Origin: Datisca glomerata
Taxonomy: Eukaryota; Streptophyta; Magnoliopsida; Cucurbitales; Datiscaceae
Reading direction: 5' to 3'
NCBI GenBank assembly: GCA_003255025.1
Contig: QANY01008646.1
Span: 928,905-992,904 of the forward strand
DNA length: 64,000 nucleotides
Shown here: positions 35,036 through 45,829 of the stretch, one piece after another
Layout: every line of letters starts with the position of its first letter
Numbering within the stretch: the first letter of the stretch is position 1
The notes under the pieces: generated by a model
What the model was told of the DNA's origin: nothing
Database searches by the model: none
Seen by the model: the letters and a program-made list of their open reading frames with translations, nothing else
Made by a program: the position numbers and the translations under genes

Positions 35036-37351
35036 AACTCTGAAATGTTTGTACAAAATGTTTAAAATAATTATTGATAAAAAATATCATTAAAATATAT
35101 AAAATGAAAGAAAAACTCTCTTAACAAGCCCTTTTTATAACTAAATCATCTGATAAGTACTAGTACAAACTAGCTGGCAAGTCTTTCATCTAAAAAAAGC
35201 AAGTATAATCAAATAGGTTATTTATTCCTTTCTTTCTAATGACCTCGTCAACCATGTGAACTAAAAAAACCTTGTGAACTAAATTATAATCATTGATTAG
35301 TCTATATATATCTTCACCTAATCTGTTGGACTGACTACCTTGTCTACTTCCATTTTCGGTAGATTAAGCAATAAAGGAAATAAATTAATTAAAAAATTTG
35401 CTTAAGAATAAAGTGTTCATTTTTATCTTTTAAATTTGTCAAAAAAAAATTATCTTTTAAAACCATATTACATCCAAAATCTAATAAAAAGGAAAAATAT
35501 ATATTTTATTCCTCTAACTTTATAGTTATTCAGCATAAAAATATTTAATATGTTAAAATTGGATCATTTTGTTAGCCTCAACTTATAATATTTTAATGAA
35601 GTTGATAATCTAGCCAACCAAAAAATATCTTTATACGAAGTATAAATATACGAGTTACAAAAATGCAAGTGACCTCAAGGCTTAATGGTTAATGAAAGGA
35701 TTTAGTTGCATTATTAAAATTATTAGAGGATTTTATTAGAAAACTTACGTGACCAGGCAAACTTAATTTGAGGGTCAAAGTGTATTTTTATCCAATAAAA
35801 ACTTATAAATCGAGGCCCTATCATTTTGTGAAAATGTAGTCTTAACAACTTTTTTTTTATTTTTCAATTATGAACTCTTATTATTCGTTCACGTTTTTTG
35901 AATTTTTAGTTAGAGTTTCAAACAAAATATAAATCTTTCTATAACGCCTCACTCAATTAACGAGTAAGTTATTGAGTATATTATTTTTATATAAGATTAT
36001 TGGTGATAAAAATCAGAAAATACATAAGAACATATCAATTAGATTGATACATTCGAGTATATTTGATTTAGATGATCTACCCTACAAACAAAAAATCTAA
36101 TCTAGACGGTTGAGATCTAACGGTCCAGATCAATATTAAAAAATAAAAAGAAAGCAAAAAAAATAACAGTTCAATGAGAAAGATATAGGTAGGCTAAATT
36201 AGATCGTACTATTCAAATTTACCTAATTAACCATTGCGTTATGTGACACAAGTTTTCCATTTTGCCTTAATTTTCTTTTTTGTCGTGGTCAAAATATTCG
36301 TACCATAAATTCAAAAGGTGACAATAATGCATACTCAGTTACCTATCATAATTAGGAGAGGAATCTTAAAAAGGTATTATCTTAATCTCAAGGGTAAGGC
36401 CTAACAACTACTTGAATTATTAATTAGTTTAATACAACCACCCACCAAGTTCAACAACCCCACTTATTCAAGTGAAATTTGTCTTTGTTTTAATTTATAA
36501 TGTCAACAAAAAAAGTGACAGATATGTTTCCATACAACAACTATCAGTGGGAATGGAACTTTTTTGAAAAGGAATTTATAGTCTTATTGTTTGAGAATAA
36601 ATTTGGTAAGAGTATTTTTAAAAACAATTTGTAAAAATTAAAAGGCACGTCTAAGAGTATGTTATGATTACGTGTAACTCGTTGATTTTTCGCCCCTGCA
36701 ATCTGTAATTGGTGTAAACTTTCTTAGTAAAGTAAAATATTTTCATTAAATTAAAATACCAAATTAATAAAAATTTCAGTCAATCAAGTTAAAGGCATAC
36801 TTAAGTATTTTCATTTTGAAGCACTCATACTGTACCCATTAACATAAAGTTATTTATAAATCTATATCCTTTTTATTTGGATTAATTATTTTTATATCAA
36901 TTTCTTAAAATTCAGAATTTTATACCTTTAATCCACTATAATTAATATAAAAAAATTTCGACTCTCTATTTCATTATCATTTCTTTTCATTTTCTCCATG
37001 CAAAGATCAAACCAATACTCACTCTCTGACCCTTCTTCTTCCCCTCATTGTTTCCTCTATACTTTCTAGTTCGTTTCCACCAAGATTTTTTATTCAACGA
37101 AGCAATGAAGGTTTGTTTCCTCCATACTTTCTTCCTCTCAATCGCACTGATTTTCACATTGGCATAGTCATTTTTTTTATTGAGAAAACTTGAGACCTTT
37201 GAATTTTATGAATTCTTTTACACTTCTTTAGATTATAAGTTAGTTAATTGAAAATTAAGTAATTATAAACCGATAAGGGGTTCAAGATTAATTACTGTGT
37301 GAATGGTGTCAATTTTTGTATCTAGATTGTTCACTAACAAGAGATAAAAAT
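35036..37351. other. Intergenic region
   Basis: AT-rich. No gene is recognised except a possible signal-peptide-like microORF at 37105-37167. A pyrimidine-rich stretch at 36960-37080 would fit a transcript leader. Confidence 0.4.
37105..37167 (+). CDS. Signal-peptide-like microORF (doubtful)
   Basis: ATG to TAG encodes 20 residues, MKVCFLHTFFLSIALIFTLA: one basic residue, then a hydrophobic run, like a secretory signal peptide. It follows a pyrimidine-rich, UTR-like block. It could be the first exon of a small secreted peptide gene (a GT follows ATGAAG), a relic of one, or chance. No downstream mature-peptide exon was recognised. Confidence 0.2.
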   Translation: MKVCFLHTFFLSIALIFTLA

Positions 37352-37552
37352 AATTACTTGAAATGCTCAAGTAGTACTTGAAGTGTTCAAGTAGTCAGAT
37401 GCAACTACTTGAACCCTTCAAGTAGTTATATCTTGACTTCCATAATCAAAATCACTACTTGAATGGTTCAAGTAGTCAGATACAACTACTTGAATCCTTC
37501 AAGTAGTTAACTTTTTTCACTTTCAGAATTAAAATCATTACTTGAAAGGTTA
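37352..37552. repeat. Five palindromes of the ACTACTTGAA-N3-TTCAAGTAGT type
   Basis: Palindromes with 8-10 bp arms and a 3-bp spacer occur five times in 200 bases. The spacers differ (CCC, TGG, TCC and others) while the arms are conserved. Part is also a larger duplicated unit of about 85 bp. Confidence 0.8.
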
Positions 37553-37569
37553 AAAAAATAGGAGAATGA

Positions 37570-37860
37570 GAATCTGAGTCACTCTTCTTCTTCTTTTTCA
37601 ACGAGATCTATTTTTCTTCTTTAACGAGACTCACTGAAGAATCATATAGTCCATTGAATAATAACAAAAATAATAATTATAATAAAAATAAGAAGAAGTT
37701 GAAGAAGAAGAAGAAGAATATGAAGATGGAGATGAAGAAGAAAAAATATGAGCTTTGCTTAATAAAAGAAAATGATAAGAAGTAGAAGAAAAATGGATAT
37801 GAATAAGGAGAAGAAGTAGAAGAAAAAAAAGATATGAATGAATTGATTTGACTGTATATT
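37570..37860. repeat. GAA-rich low-complexity tract
   Basis: Purine-rich (GAAGAAGAA and AAGAAG) over most of 37680-37830, with pyrimidine runs before it. Open frames here are compositional. Confidence 0.6.
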
Positions 37861-38110
37861 AGAAAGAGAAGAAAATTTGATAAGACTATTAATATTTAAT
37901 TCAATTGGATGGGTACTAGAATATAGAATTCTGATTTTCACATGAGAGAAAAAAGAAATATTCTGTACTTTCATCTAACAAAAATTAATGATAAACCATG
38001 TCTAATGTTATACTAAAATTTACACTGTTAAATAAGAGTTAACAAAATATTTTTTATAGACTCCAGTCTAACTATCACTATTTTTAACTGAAGAATTTTA
38101 AATCAAAGAA

Positions 38111-38302
38111 AGAACTTAGTTTTCTCCGCTAAAATACTGAATTTCCATTAAAATTTCTCTAGTTGAATTTAGTCTAAAATTGCTGTGTATTTATAGAGCA
38201 CCATCAAATTCAATTGTGCACATTCGCCAATTCTTTAGCAGCTACAAACAAAATCAGTCAAGATAATTGTAGTCCACTATGGCCGACTCATCACTTTCAA
38301 GG
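38111..38302 (+). repeat. Duplicated promoter and start of the SDR gene, left copy
   Basis: About 190 bases matching 38304-38497, including the 5' UTR and the first 24 coding bases (ATGGCCGACTCATCACTTTC...), then a single N at 38303. The right copy continues into the full gene. Probably an unmerged contig overlap. Confidence 0.8.
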
Positions 38303-38381
38303 NACTTAGTTTTCTCCCGTAAATAAAATACTGAATTTTCCACTAAAATTTTCTAGTTGAATTTAGTCTAAAATTGCTGTG

Positions 38382-38389
38382 TATTTATA
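38382..38389 (+). promoter_or_regulatory. TATA box of the SDR gene
   Basis: TATTTATA in GTGTATTTATAGAGCACC lies about 85-90 bases before the start codon at 38473, a usual distance for a plant gene with a short 5' UTR. Confidence 0.5.
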
Positions 38390-38472
38390 GAGCACCATCA
38401 AATTCAATTGTGCACATTCGCCAATTCTTTAGCAGCTACAAACAAAATCAGTCAAGATAATTGTAGTCCACT

Positions 38473-39261
38473 ATGGCCGACTCATCACTTTCAAGGAAGA
38501 AACTGGAGGGCAAGGTGGCTATAGTCACGGGAGGTGCCAGTGGTATCGGCGAGGCCACAGTGAGGCATTTCATCGAACACGGCGCGAGGGCAGTGGTAAT
38601 CGCAGATGTCCAGGACGAACTGGGCCAGACCCTCGTCGAATCCATCGGCCATGACCGCTCCACGTACATCCACTGCGATGTAGCCAAGGAGGATCAAGTG
38701 AAATCCATGGTGGACTCCGCCGTCAGCCTCTACGGCCGCATCGACATCCTCTTCAGCAACGCCGGAACCGCTAGCAAGACTGACCAGACCATTTTGGATC
38801 TGGACTTCTCGGCGTACGACAAGACGTTGGCCGTTAACGCTCGAGGAATGGCGGCGTGTGTGAAGCACGCGGCTCGTGCGATGGTGGAGGGGAACGTGAG
38901 GGGGAGCATTATTTGCACGGCGAGCTTGGCGGCGACGATGGGGACGGACAAGTTCACCGGCTACACGATGTCGAAACATGCGGTGTTGGGGCTGATGAGA
39001 TCGGCGAGCATCCAGCTGGGTGGGCATGGGATAAGAGTGAACAGTGTTTCGCCGGGGGCGGTGGGGACGCCGTTGTTCAGCACAATGTTGAACATAGAGA
39101 GTAAAGAGGAAATTGATGAGATGGTGGGGTCATGCTCGGTGTTGGATGGGGTGTTGAAGGGGAAGAATATAGCGGATGCGGTGGTGTTTTTGGCTTCGGA
39201 TGAGGCTCAGTTTATTACCGGTCACAATTTGGTGGTTGATGGCGGGTTTAGAGCTCCTTGA
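38473..39261 (+). CDS. Short-chain dehydrogenase/reductase (SDR110C-like), intronless
   Basis: A single open frame of 262 residues in a classical SDR fold. The nucleotide-binding motif is TGGASGIG at 19-26. Asp45 at the end of the second strand (VIADVQ) indicates NAD(H) preference; CDV is at 68-70 and NAG at 96-98. The catalytic tetrad is Asn122, Ser151, Tyr164 and Lys168 (YTMSK). The C-terminus FITGHNLVVDGGF is typical. The plant SDR110C group includes secoisolariciresinol, isopiperitenol, xanthoxin and momilactone-type dehydrogenases, which oxidise secondary alcohols of specialised metabolites. The substrate cannot be told from sequence here. The codons are GC-richer than the flanks. A duplicated start lies just upstream across an N. 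Confidence 0.93.
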   Translation: MADSSLSRKKLEGKVAIVTGGASGIGEATVRHFIEHGARAVVIADVQDELGQTLVESIGHDRSTYIHCDVAKEDQVKSMVDSAVSLYGRIDILFSNAGTASKTDQTILDLDFSAYDKTLAVNARGMAACVKHAARAMVEGNVRGSIICTASLAATMGTDKFTGYTMSKHAVLGLMRSASIQLGGHGIRVNSVSPGAVGTPLFSTMLNIESKEEIDEMVGSCSVLDGVLKGKNIADAVVFLASDEAQFITGHNLVVDGGFRAP

Positions 39262-39880
39262 TATCGCTCTCTGGTTTCTGCTCAGAGACAGAGAAGAGGT
39301 TTTTCTTTTCTATTTTGAATAAATGGTGGCTTGGGAGTTGATCTTTGGAAATGTTCTCAGTTTCTTTTGGTTTAGGGCCTTAGTTCTGGCCTTACGTTTT
39401 GCACCATTTTTTTAAACAAGCAAAAGCTTGGAGGGAAACTAAGACAAATCAGACTGAATAACATCAGAGATGAAAGGGGGTGGGATAACCACCAAAAAGA
39501 ACCCAGAGATAAAGAAAGACGTTTTGCACCATTTATAATTGGGCTATTTGCATTAAAATCAGAATCAGAATCAGAATGGGTTGAAATTTAAGTGCAGATT
39601 TGGAATCTTCAGATTTAAAATCAGAATCAGAATGAATTGAAACTTGTAGAGAGCTTAAAATAAGACAAATGGTCTTATGTAACCATATGAATCATACTCG
39701 TATTCGGAATGATGTAGATCGTAGAATGTGATTGTTTATAGTTACTAATTTAAGAGAGTCGTTGTACGTCATTAGTCATTAGTTAGGTTGTGATTGGTCT
39801 TCTAAAAACATCAAAGCCTCCATAAATGTGCCCATTTTCATGGATATTATAATAATTTGACTCAATAGGCCTAAGGATTC
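39262..39880 (+). other. 3' UTR of the SDR gene and spacer
   Basis: No gene seen. AAAATCAGAATCAGAAT repeats occur at about 39555 and 39617. Confidence 0.4.
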
Positions 39881-40257
39881 TGTTTTGGCCTTGTGGTGCA
39901 AGCTTTATTTGTTTAAGAATGAATATATTTTCAAGGCCAGACTTCCTTCTAAATCGTCATGGATTTAGAGGAAGATGATGAGATGGTTTCTCATTTTAGC
40001 AGTTTGTCATATTAGAGTTGGAAATGGCCAAATGGGGATGTCACAATACTGTGGTGTGATTTATGGCACCATTTGGGGGTCTTATGCAACCGGTTTGGCA
40101 GAGTTTTGACACTTGATACAGGTTGGAACGTGGCTATCCCGTTATCAAGGTAATTCATGAGGTTAATTGGAGATGGCTACTGATTAATAAGCAGCCCTTA
40201 TGGTGACTAAACAACTTCTAACAGTACGTCTTGCTTCTCCAAACCTGAATGTATGAC

Positions 40258-40440
40258 AAATGGGCGTGGAATGCTCACGGCAATGGTACTTTTTCTTCAT
40301 AATCTTCATACAATACTATGATAGATCGAGCAGAGCCCCCCCCCCCACCCCAACACACCCACCCCANNNNNNNNNNNNNNNNNNNNNNNNNNNNNNNAAA
40401 AAAAAAAGTACCATTGCCGTGAGCATTCCACGCCCATTTG
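40258..40440. repeat. Inverted repeat around a 31-N gap
   Basis: AAATGGGCGTGGAATGCTCA and the bases after it (about 40258-40295) recur as their exact reverse complement at about 40399-40440, on the other side of the N run 40367-40397. A poly-C stretch and a poly-A stretch flank the gap. It could be a real palindrome or an inverted contig joined in assembly. Confidence 0.8.
40367..40397. other. Assembly gap (31 N)
   Basis: Unknown bases; the true length is not known. Confidence 0.99.
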
Positions 40441-41289
40441 CATGACATAAACTAGTTTGGTTTCTTCTTTCTTCCATAGATACAGTTTCATTGCATGGTT
40501 AGCCTGGTATAACAGGCTATCAGCAGACAGCACTGGACATGTTGAAGAAGTGGGGGTTGAGGACATATGGGACTCTGTTCTGTGTATTGTTGCCAAACCA
40601 TAGATCATTTGTTTGGTAGATTTCCTTTTGCTAGACAGTTTGATAGATATGCTCACCCTCGGAGGAAAAGCCTCTAGTCCACTATTCTACTCTTAGTTGT
40701 TTTTCTGTTATCTATTTTGTTTGGAAAGAAAGAAACTTATCAATTTCGTAGGGAAATGCAGACATACTACTAAGAGTTTTTGTGCGTTGTAGTTATAGTG
40801 TTAGAGATGAGTCTTGTTACATGCTTGATGTGTAGAGCTCTAAGACCAACACAAGTTTCAAGTCGCATGACATAAACTAGTTTGGTTTCTTCTTTCTTCC
40901 CTAGATACAGTTTCATTGCATGGTTAGCCTGGTATAACAGGCTATCAGCAGACAGCACTGGACATGTTGAAGAAGTGGGGGTTGAGGACATATGGGACTC
41001 TGTTCTGTGTATTGTTGCCAAACCATAGATCATTTGTTTGGTAGATTTCCTTTTGCTAGACAGTTTGATAGATATGCTCACCCTCGGAGGAAAAGCCTCT
41101 AGTCCACTATTCTACTCTTAGTTGTTTTTCTGTTATCTATTTTGTTTGGAAAGAAAGAAACTTATCAATTTCGTAGGGAAATGCAGACATACTACTAAGA
41201 GTTTTTGTGCGTTGTAGTTATAGTGTTAGAGATGAGTCTTGTTACATGCTTGATGTGTAGAGCTCTAAGACCAACACAAGTTTCAATTA
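40440..41289 (+). repeat. 425-bp tandem duplication within the LINE fragment
   Basis: Copy one 40440-40864 and copy two 40865-41289 start GCATGACATAAACTAG and run to GACCAACACAAGTTTCAA. I see one difference in the parts compared (ATAGATAC versus CTAGATAC). Such identity in decayed DNA means either a very recent duplication or an assembly error. Confidence 0.85.
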
Positions 41290-41290
41290 G

Positions 41291-41455
41291 CGCGTTATTA
41301 AGGAATTCCGATTTAACATTCACTAAAGTATTTTATCAAATTATTGATGATTTTCACATCACTTTTTTAAAAATTAATATTCAACTTATATATTGTTTAC
41401 CGTAGAATTACTTAATTTGAATTATATGAGAATGGTGGTTATTCTTTACTTTTAC
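41291..41455. other. Short spacer
   Basis: AT-rich, nothing recognised. Confidence 0.3.
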
Positions 41456-43006
41456 AGGCTGTTTTGGTATGAGTTAAGTAAAAATGTTGGGAAAGTTAAG
41501 TTGCTAGGAAATTTTAAGTGGTAAAGTTAGATAACAGGATATTAAAATTATCATGTTCGGTAACGTATTGTTAAGTGAAAAAAGTTATTGGAAAGTATGA
41601 TTTCTTTGTTTAATGTGTAGAATACTTGAGTAAAATTGTGTGAGAAAGTTTGATAAACTTGTTGGGAAAGTTATATAAATTATATTAAAGTAATAAAATT
41701 ATTTATTATTATAGTTTCTTTTTTATCAACTTTTAATTTGTTGTCAATAATTATTTATAGATTCTAATACATTTTATGTCTTAGAACTAATTAATTAACT
41801 ATTATATTAACTCATCAATAAAATTAAATCAACTATTTTTCTCTTACTACGTTAAAAAGTAAAATAATTTTTTTACTCATATCGTATAAATAAATTCAAT
41901 GACAAATTGTTCAAAATTACATAGAAAAATTGTATACAGATTCTCTATTAGTAACTATTAAAAATTCTCAATAATTCATGTTGTATTTGATTAAATTTTC
42001 TCTGATATCGCAAATTAATTATCATATCATTTTCCTTTTTATATATAAAAATAAATCTGATATAAATAACTATCATTTATATTAACACATTAAAACATTT
42101 AATAATGCATAACAGTTTTCCCGTTACATGTATTTTTTTCAATAGATATATATACCATGGTTATCATCATCCTTCCGCTCCAGCACGAATGGGCAAAATA
42201 TTTTGCTACGGAAACAAAACAGAACAATGATGAATTTTTTTTATAATTTAGTTACAATCTAAAACTGAATATAAATGATTGAGAGATCTCCTATTCGTGG
42301 TTTCGTCCCACCGGTCCGATCCTCCACATAAAAAATAAGACGTGATAAATAATTCAGTTATATTCTCATTTATAAATTTAGTATTTTTTTAAAATATTGA
42401 TAGTTTGTGAATAATATTTATTTTAGGGAAGAAACTAATTTTAATTTCAAAAAATATTTGATATTATTAACATGTATTCTAATAATTTAGATTTTAGATT
42501 TTGTATATATGAAGAGTTTACCTATCCTTAATTCAAACTTAATATTTTATTTCATTCATTCCAATTAATGTGCTTATCTTAATTTCACGCGACGACCCCG
42601 AGACGTGTTGGCGGACGAGTCGGAAGGGACAAAAAAATCTCAAAATTTGGTATCATGACCGTTTTGATTCCACCGGGATCGGAATATTTTACGACATTTT
42701 TGTGAGGCTTTGGTATTAAAGAAAATAAAATATCAAAAATAAATAAGAATAATTGAAACAAATAATGATATTTTATTGAGAATTTAGAAAAGTAAAGTTA
42801 TTTTGAAAAATGTGTAAATGTGTTGTAAGATAAGAAAGTTATTTGGTAAAGTGGATTTTTGTTGGATAATGGTAGGGAAAGTAATGTGAGATTGTTAATT
42901 TACCATGCTAAATAACTTTACCATGACAAATAAGAATACTTGTTACAAAAATAAGAAAGTGTTGGAAAATAAGTTTACCATGCGGAAAGCTGGAAAGAAA
43001 CGGCCT
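41456..43006. mobile_element. Possible non-autonomous DNA transposon
   Basis: The left end AGGCTGTTTTGGTATG and the complement of the right end AGGCCGTTTCTTTCC are related, and both subterminal regions are rich in GTTGGGAAAGTTA and GGTAAAGTTA phrases in opposite orientation. The interior is AT-rich with no protein. The target duplication is unclear, so ends and class are tentative. Confidence 0.4.
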
Positions 43007-43130
43007 TTTAGTTTTAAACACCTGGTTTCATGGGATAATACTCTTAAATTAAAGCCATTCTTCAACTTATCGCTAAAGTGAAATTTTGAGTTATTTAATT
43101 ATAATATCGGTACTCGTACTTCAATTATGC

Positions 43131-43146
43131 CACCACCCCCAAATTT
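43131..43146 (-). other. Athila-like polypurine tract
   Basis: Minus strand AATTTGGGGGTGGTG, preceded by TTGAGGACAATG. That pairing is typical just before the 3' LTR in Athila-type elements. Confidence 0.6.
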
Positions 43147-43779
43147 AAAATTTTCATTGTCCTCAATTAAAAGAAAATATATAAAAGTAAGTAGAGGGGA
43201 CTTCTCTGAATAAGGATGAGCTTTCATCCTCGACATTCTGTTGTCTCTAAATGAGACAACATGAAGGTCAGCGTCACGACGCTAAACATTCTGTCCATAG
43301 CTTTTTTGCAAATGTAAAAACCTAAGTAAACCAAAACAAAATAAATAAATGAAATAGATAAATAGACAATAAAAATTGAAATAACAGAAATATAATCAGA
43401 TTACCTCCAGATAGCGCTTACTTTAATGTCTTCAGTCGGACGTAATGATCATAAAAAATGGCTTCACTCATTGTCTACTGACTTTAATCCCTTTGTGTCA
43501 GAAATTGTCTTTGTGTTCAGCAGTTAATGAAGCAGAGATAATGACAGGAAGAATGGATGCTTCTCCCATAAAGGTGTACCGAAGATGGAGGTCTAACACC
43601 GGTGGTTATTCAATAGATGGTAGGTGTCTAGCTTTACCATCTCCCAATTTTACGCAAGGTCACTTCATGAATATAGATAGGGTTGCTTCCAACTGATTAA
43701 CACTCTCCAAAATCTCTGGATTCTCCTTGTCAATAACCCCAACTAGACATTCTTTTAATGGTTCACTCAGATCACGATG

Positions 43780-44240
43780 TGAATTACCTTGAAGACATTA
43801 AAAATTACTTGATTTTCTTGCACTCTCAGAATAAGTTTTCATTTTCGCACATCAATGAGAGTTCTTCTCGTAACTAAGAATGGTCTACCAAGAATATTGA
43901 AATTTCTTAGTTTTCCTCCATGTCAAGAACAATAAAATCAGCTGGAAAAAAATTTATCCACCTTTACCAAGACATCCTATATAATCCCTAATGGATATTT
44001 AATAGAACGATCAACTAATTGTAGAGAGACCAACGTTAGCTTATTTTCTTCAAGACCTAGCTTCTTGTAAACTGAATACGACATCAAATTAATATTAGCC
44101 CCAAGATCACATAGAGTCTTTTTAAAATAAGAATTGTCAATGGTGCATGAAATAGAAAAACTTTCAGGATCATTTAACTTTCGGGGGTAATTTAGTTTAC
44201 AAGATAGCATTGCACTCCTCAGTAAGTTCAATTTTCTCAT
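43780..44240 (-). pseudogene. Athila-like aspartic protease, decayed
   Basis: KTLCDLGANINLMSYSVYKK contains the family's DLGA form of the Asp-Ser/Thr-Gly-Ala active-site loop. After a stop, DVLVKVDKFFSS and GKLRNFNILGRPFLVTRRTL continue the domain, and KLILRVQENQVIFNVFKV ends it. A normal arrangement for a plant gypsy protease, broken by stops. Confidence 0.75.
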
Positions 44241-45700
44241 ACTCTTCTAGCTTTCTCTTGTTCGAGAGAATTTCCTTCATGAATTTGGCATAGCTCGACA
44301 TTTGTTTCAAAGTATCGGCAAAAGGAATGTTGATATGCAATTTCTTAAACACATGAAAAAACTTGAAAAACTGCTTGTTCAATTTTTTTCTTTTGGAACC
44401 TCTATTGGTATAGAATATGTGGAACATAGGGTGGAGGATTATTAGGAAAGAGCTTTGACTTAGACTTGTCTTCCTTCTTTTCTGAGCTCTTGGCAAGATC
44501 ATCACACATTGTCTTAGTTTGTGCTTCAAATAGCTGAGAATCCTCAATCGTTGCTTTCTTTGGTTTAGTTAAGTCCTTGCCACTATGAAGGATAATGGCG
44601 TTTACTTATTCTTTTGGATTCCTCTTAGTGGCTCGGTAGAAAACCATGTGGTCTTTGAATGAGTATTTCTTACAGTTGACCCATTTAAAGCTCCAAAATC
44701 TGAATAGACGCAGCTTGACTTTGAATACTAGTTTCTTACCTCTAAAGTGTAGCATCCGTTCTTGATATAAATTAATTATTATTGACTATGAGCTGGGCAA
44801 TAGCATATTCTAAAGAAAATTTAGGCTGTTGAGGCTGAAATTGAGGCTGGGTTGCAACTGGTGGATTAATCACATTTGGACTATTCTTTCAAGAGAAATT
44901 AAGATGATTTCGCCATCCTTGGTTGTAGGCATTGGAGAATGGGTTATTTTGCATGTTGTAATTCTCAATCAAATTAATATGTTCTGACTGAGAATGAGCA
45001 AAAAGATTACTAGCTTGACATTCAATATTAGAATGGGGTTCATTTCATAAATTACAAATTTTCTTTGTAGCATGAATACCACTAGAATTGGTGGGGAAAG
45101 AACTCAATTGCTTGAACAATGTAGCTACTTAACTAGTGAGAGCGGTAAGAGCATCGACTTCATGAACTCTATGAATCTGTCTTGGTACGTTGCGCTCAGT
45201 TGGCCATTGATAGGCTTTAGCACCCATTTCTTCAAGCAAAGCATAAGCCTCCTCATGTGTTTTCCCCATCAAAGCACCTCCTACTGCTGCATCCACTAGT
45301 GAACTCGTTGAATTTCTCAATCCATTGTAGAAATTTTGAACTTATAGCCATTCAAGGAGTCCATGATATGACAATCTCTCACCATCTCTTTATACCTCTC
45401 CCAAGCTTCATAAAAAGGCTTCATATCATATTGGACAACAATTTTGCTTGCACCATGTGAATAATAGTCGGCTTAATCTTGAAATCGTTGGCATTAACAA
45501 TGGGGCGTTAAATGGCAAGCGCAACCTCATTGACTACAGACATAGCATTGTCCCGAATTGCCGGATTATTTTGATTGTCCATAATTTAAGGATTTTCTCT
45601 AACGTCATCCATATTTTCTTGAGGTTGTTCGAAGAAGCTTATCTCCTCACATTTCTATTTCAATGACAGCTTCGCTTGATTTTTAAACTTAGAGGAGTCA
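44190..45700 (-). pseudogene. Athila-like gag, decayed
   Basis: The open piece 45129-45320 reads STSSLVDAAVGGALMGKTHE and AYALLEEMGAKAYQWPTER, the retrotransposon gag core. The piece 44197-44547 reads FFHVFKKLHINIPFADTLKQ and MSSYAKFMKEILSNKRKL, the gag C-terminus that precedes protease. Stops and frameshifts separate them. Confidence 0.8.
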
Positions 45701-45829
45701 AATTTTCGCTTCTAAATTTTCTTATACACCTTAGAAAACGCTGAAAATTCAAAATCGGAAACAGCCGTGAATAAAAGAAAATAAGAACTCAAAGTAAAAT
45801 TAAGGATACATAATTCCAATATTAATACT

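Larger units (their letters stand above)
39885..41290 (+). mobile_element. LINE (non-LTR retrotransposon) 3' fragment, decayed
   Basis: Pieces of the zf-RVT region at the C-terminus of plant LINE reverse transcriptases can be read on the + strand. KARLPSKSSWI, a stop, then RKMMRWF is near 39932. After the N gap come WFLLSS..., YNRLSADSTG and a DHLFGRFPFARQF-like reading near 40600, then VIYFVWKERN near 40710 and again near 41135. Frames are broken. The region includes a 31-N gap and a 425-bp tandem duplication. Confidence 0.6.

Noticed and set aside
37352..37552. CRISPR-like spacing of short repeats
   Set aside because: Plant nuclear DNA, palindromes with 3-base spacers and no cas genes.
38491..39104. 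Open frames of 178, 75 and 82 residues overlapping the SDR gene
   Set aside because: Shadows of the GC-rich SDR coding frame, which has all catalytic motifs.
40306..41081. Minus-strand open frames of 116 and 103 residues with the same N-terminus
   Set aside because: They are the same duplicated DNA; the plus strand shows LINE zf-RVT pieces, and one frame runs through the N gap.
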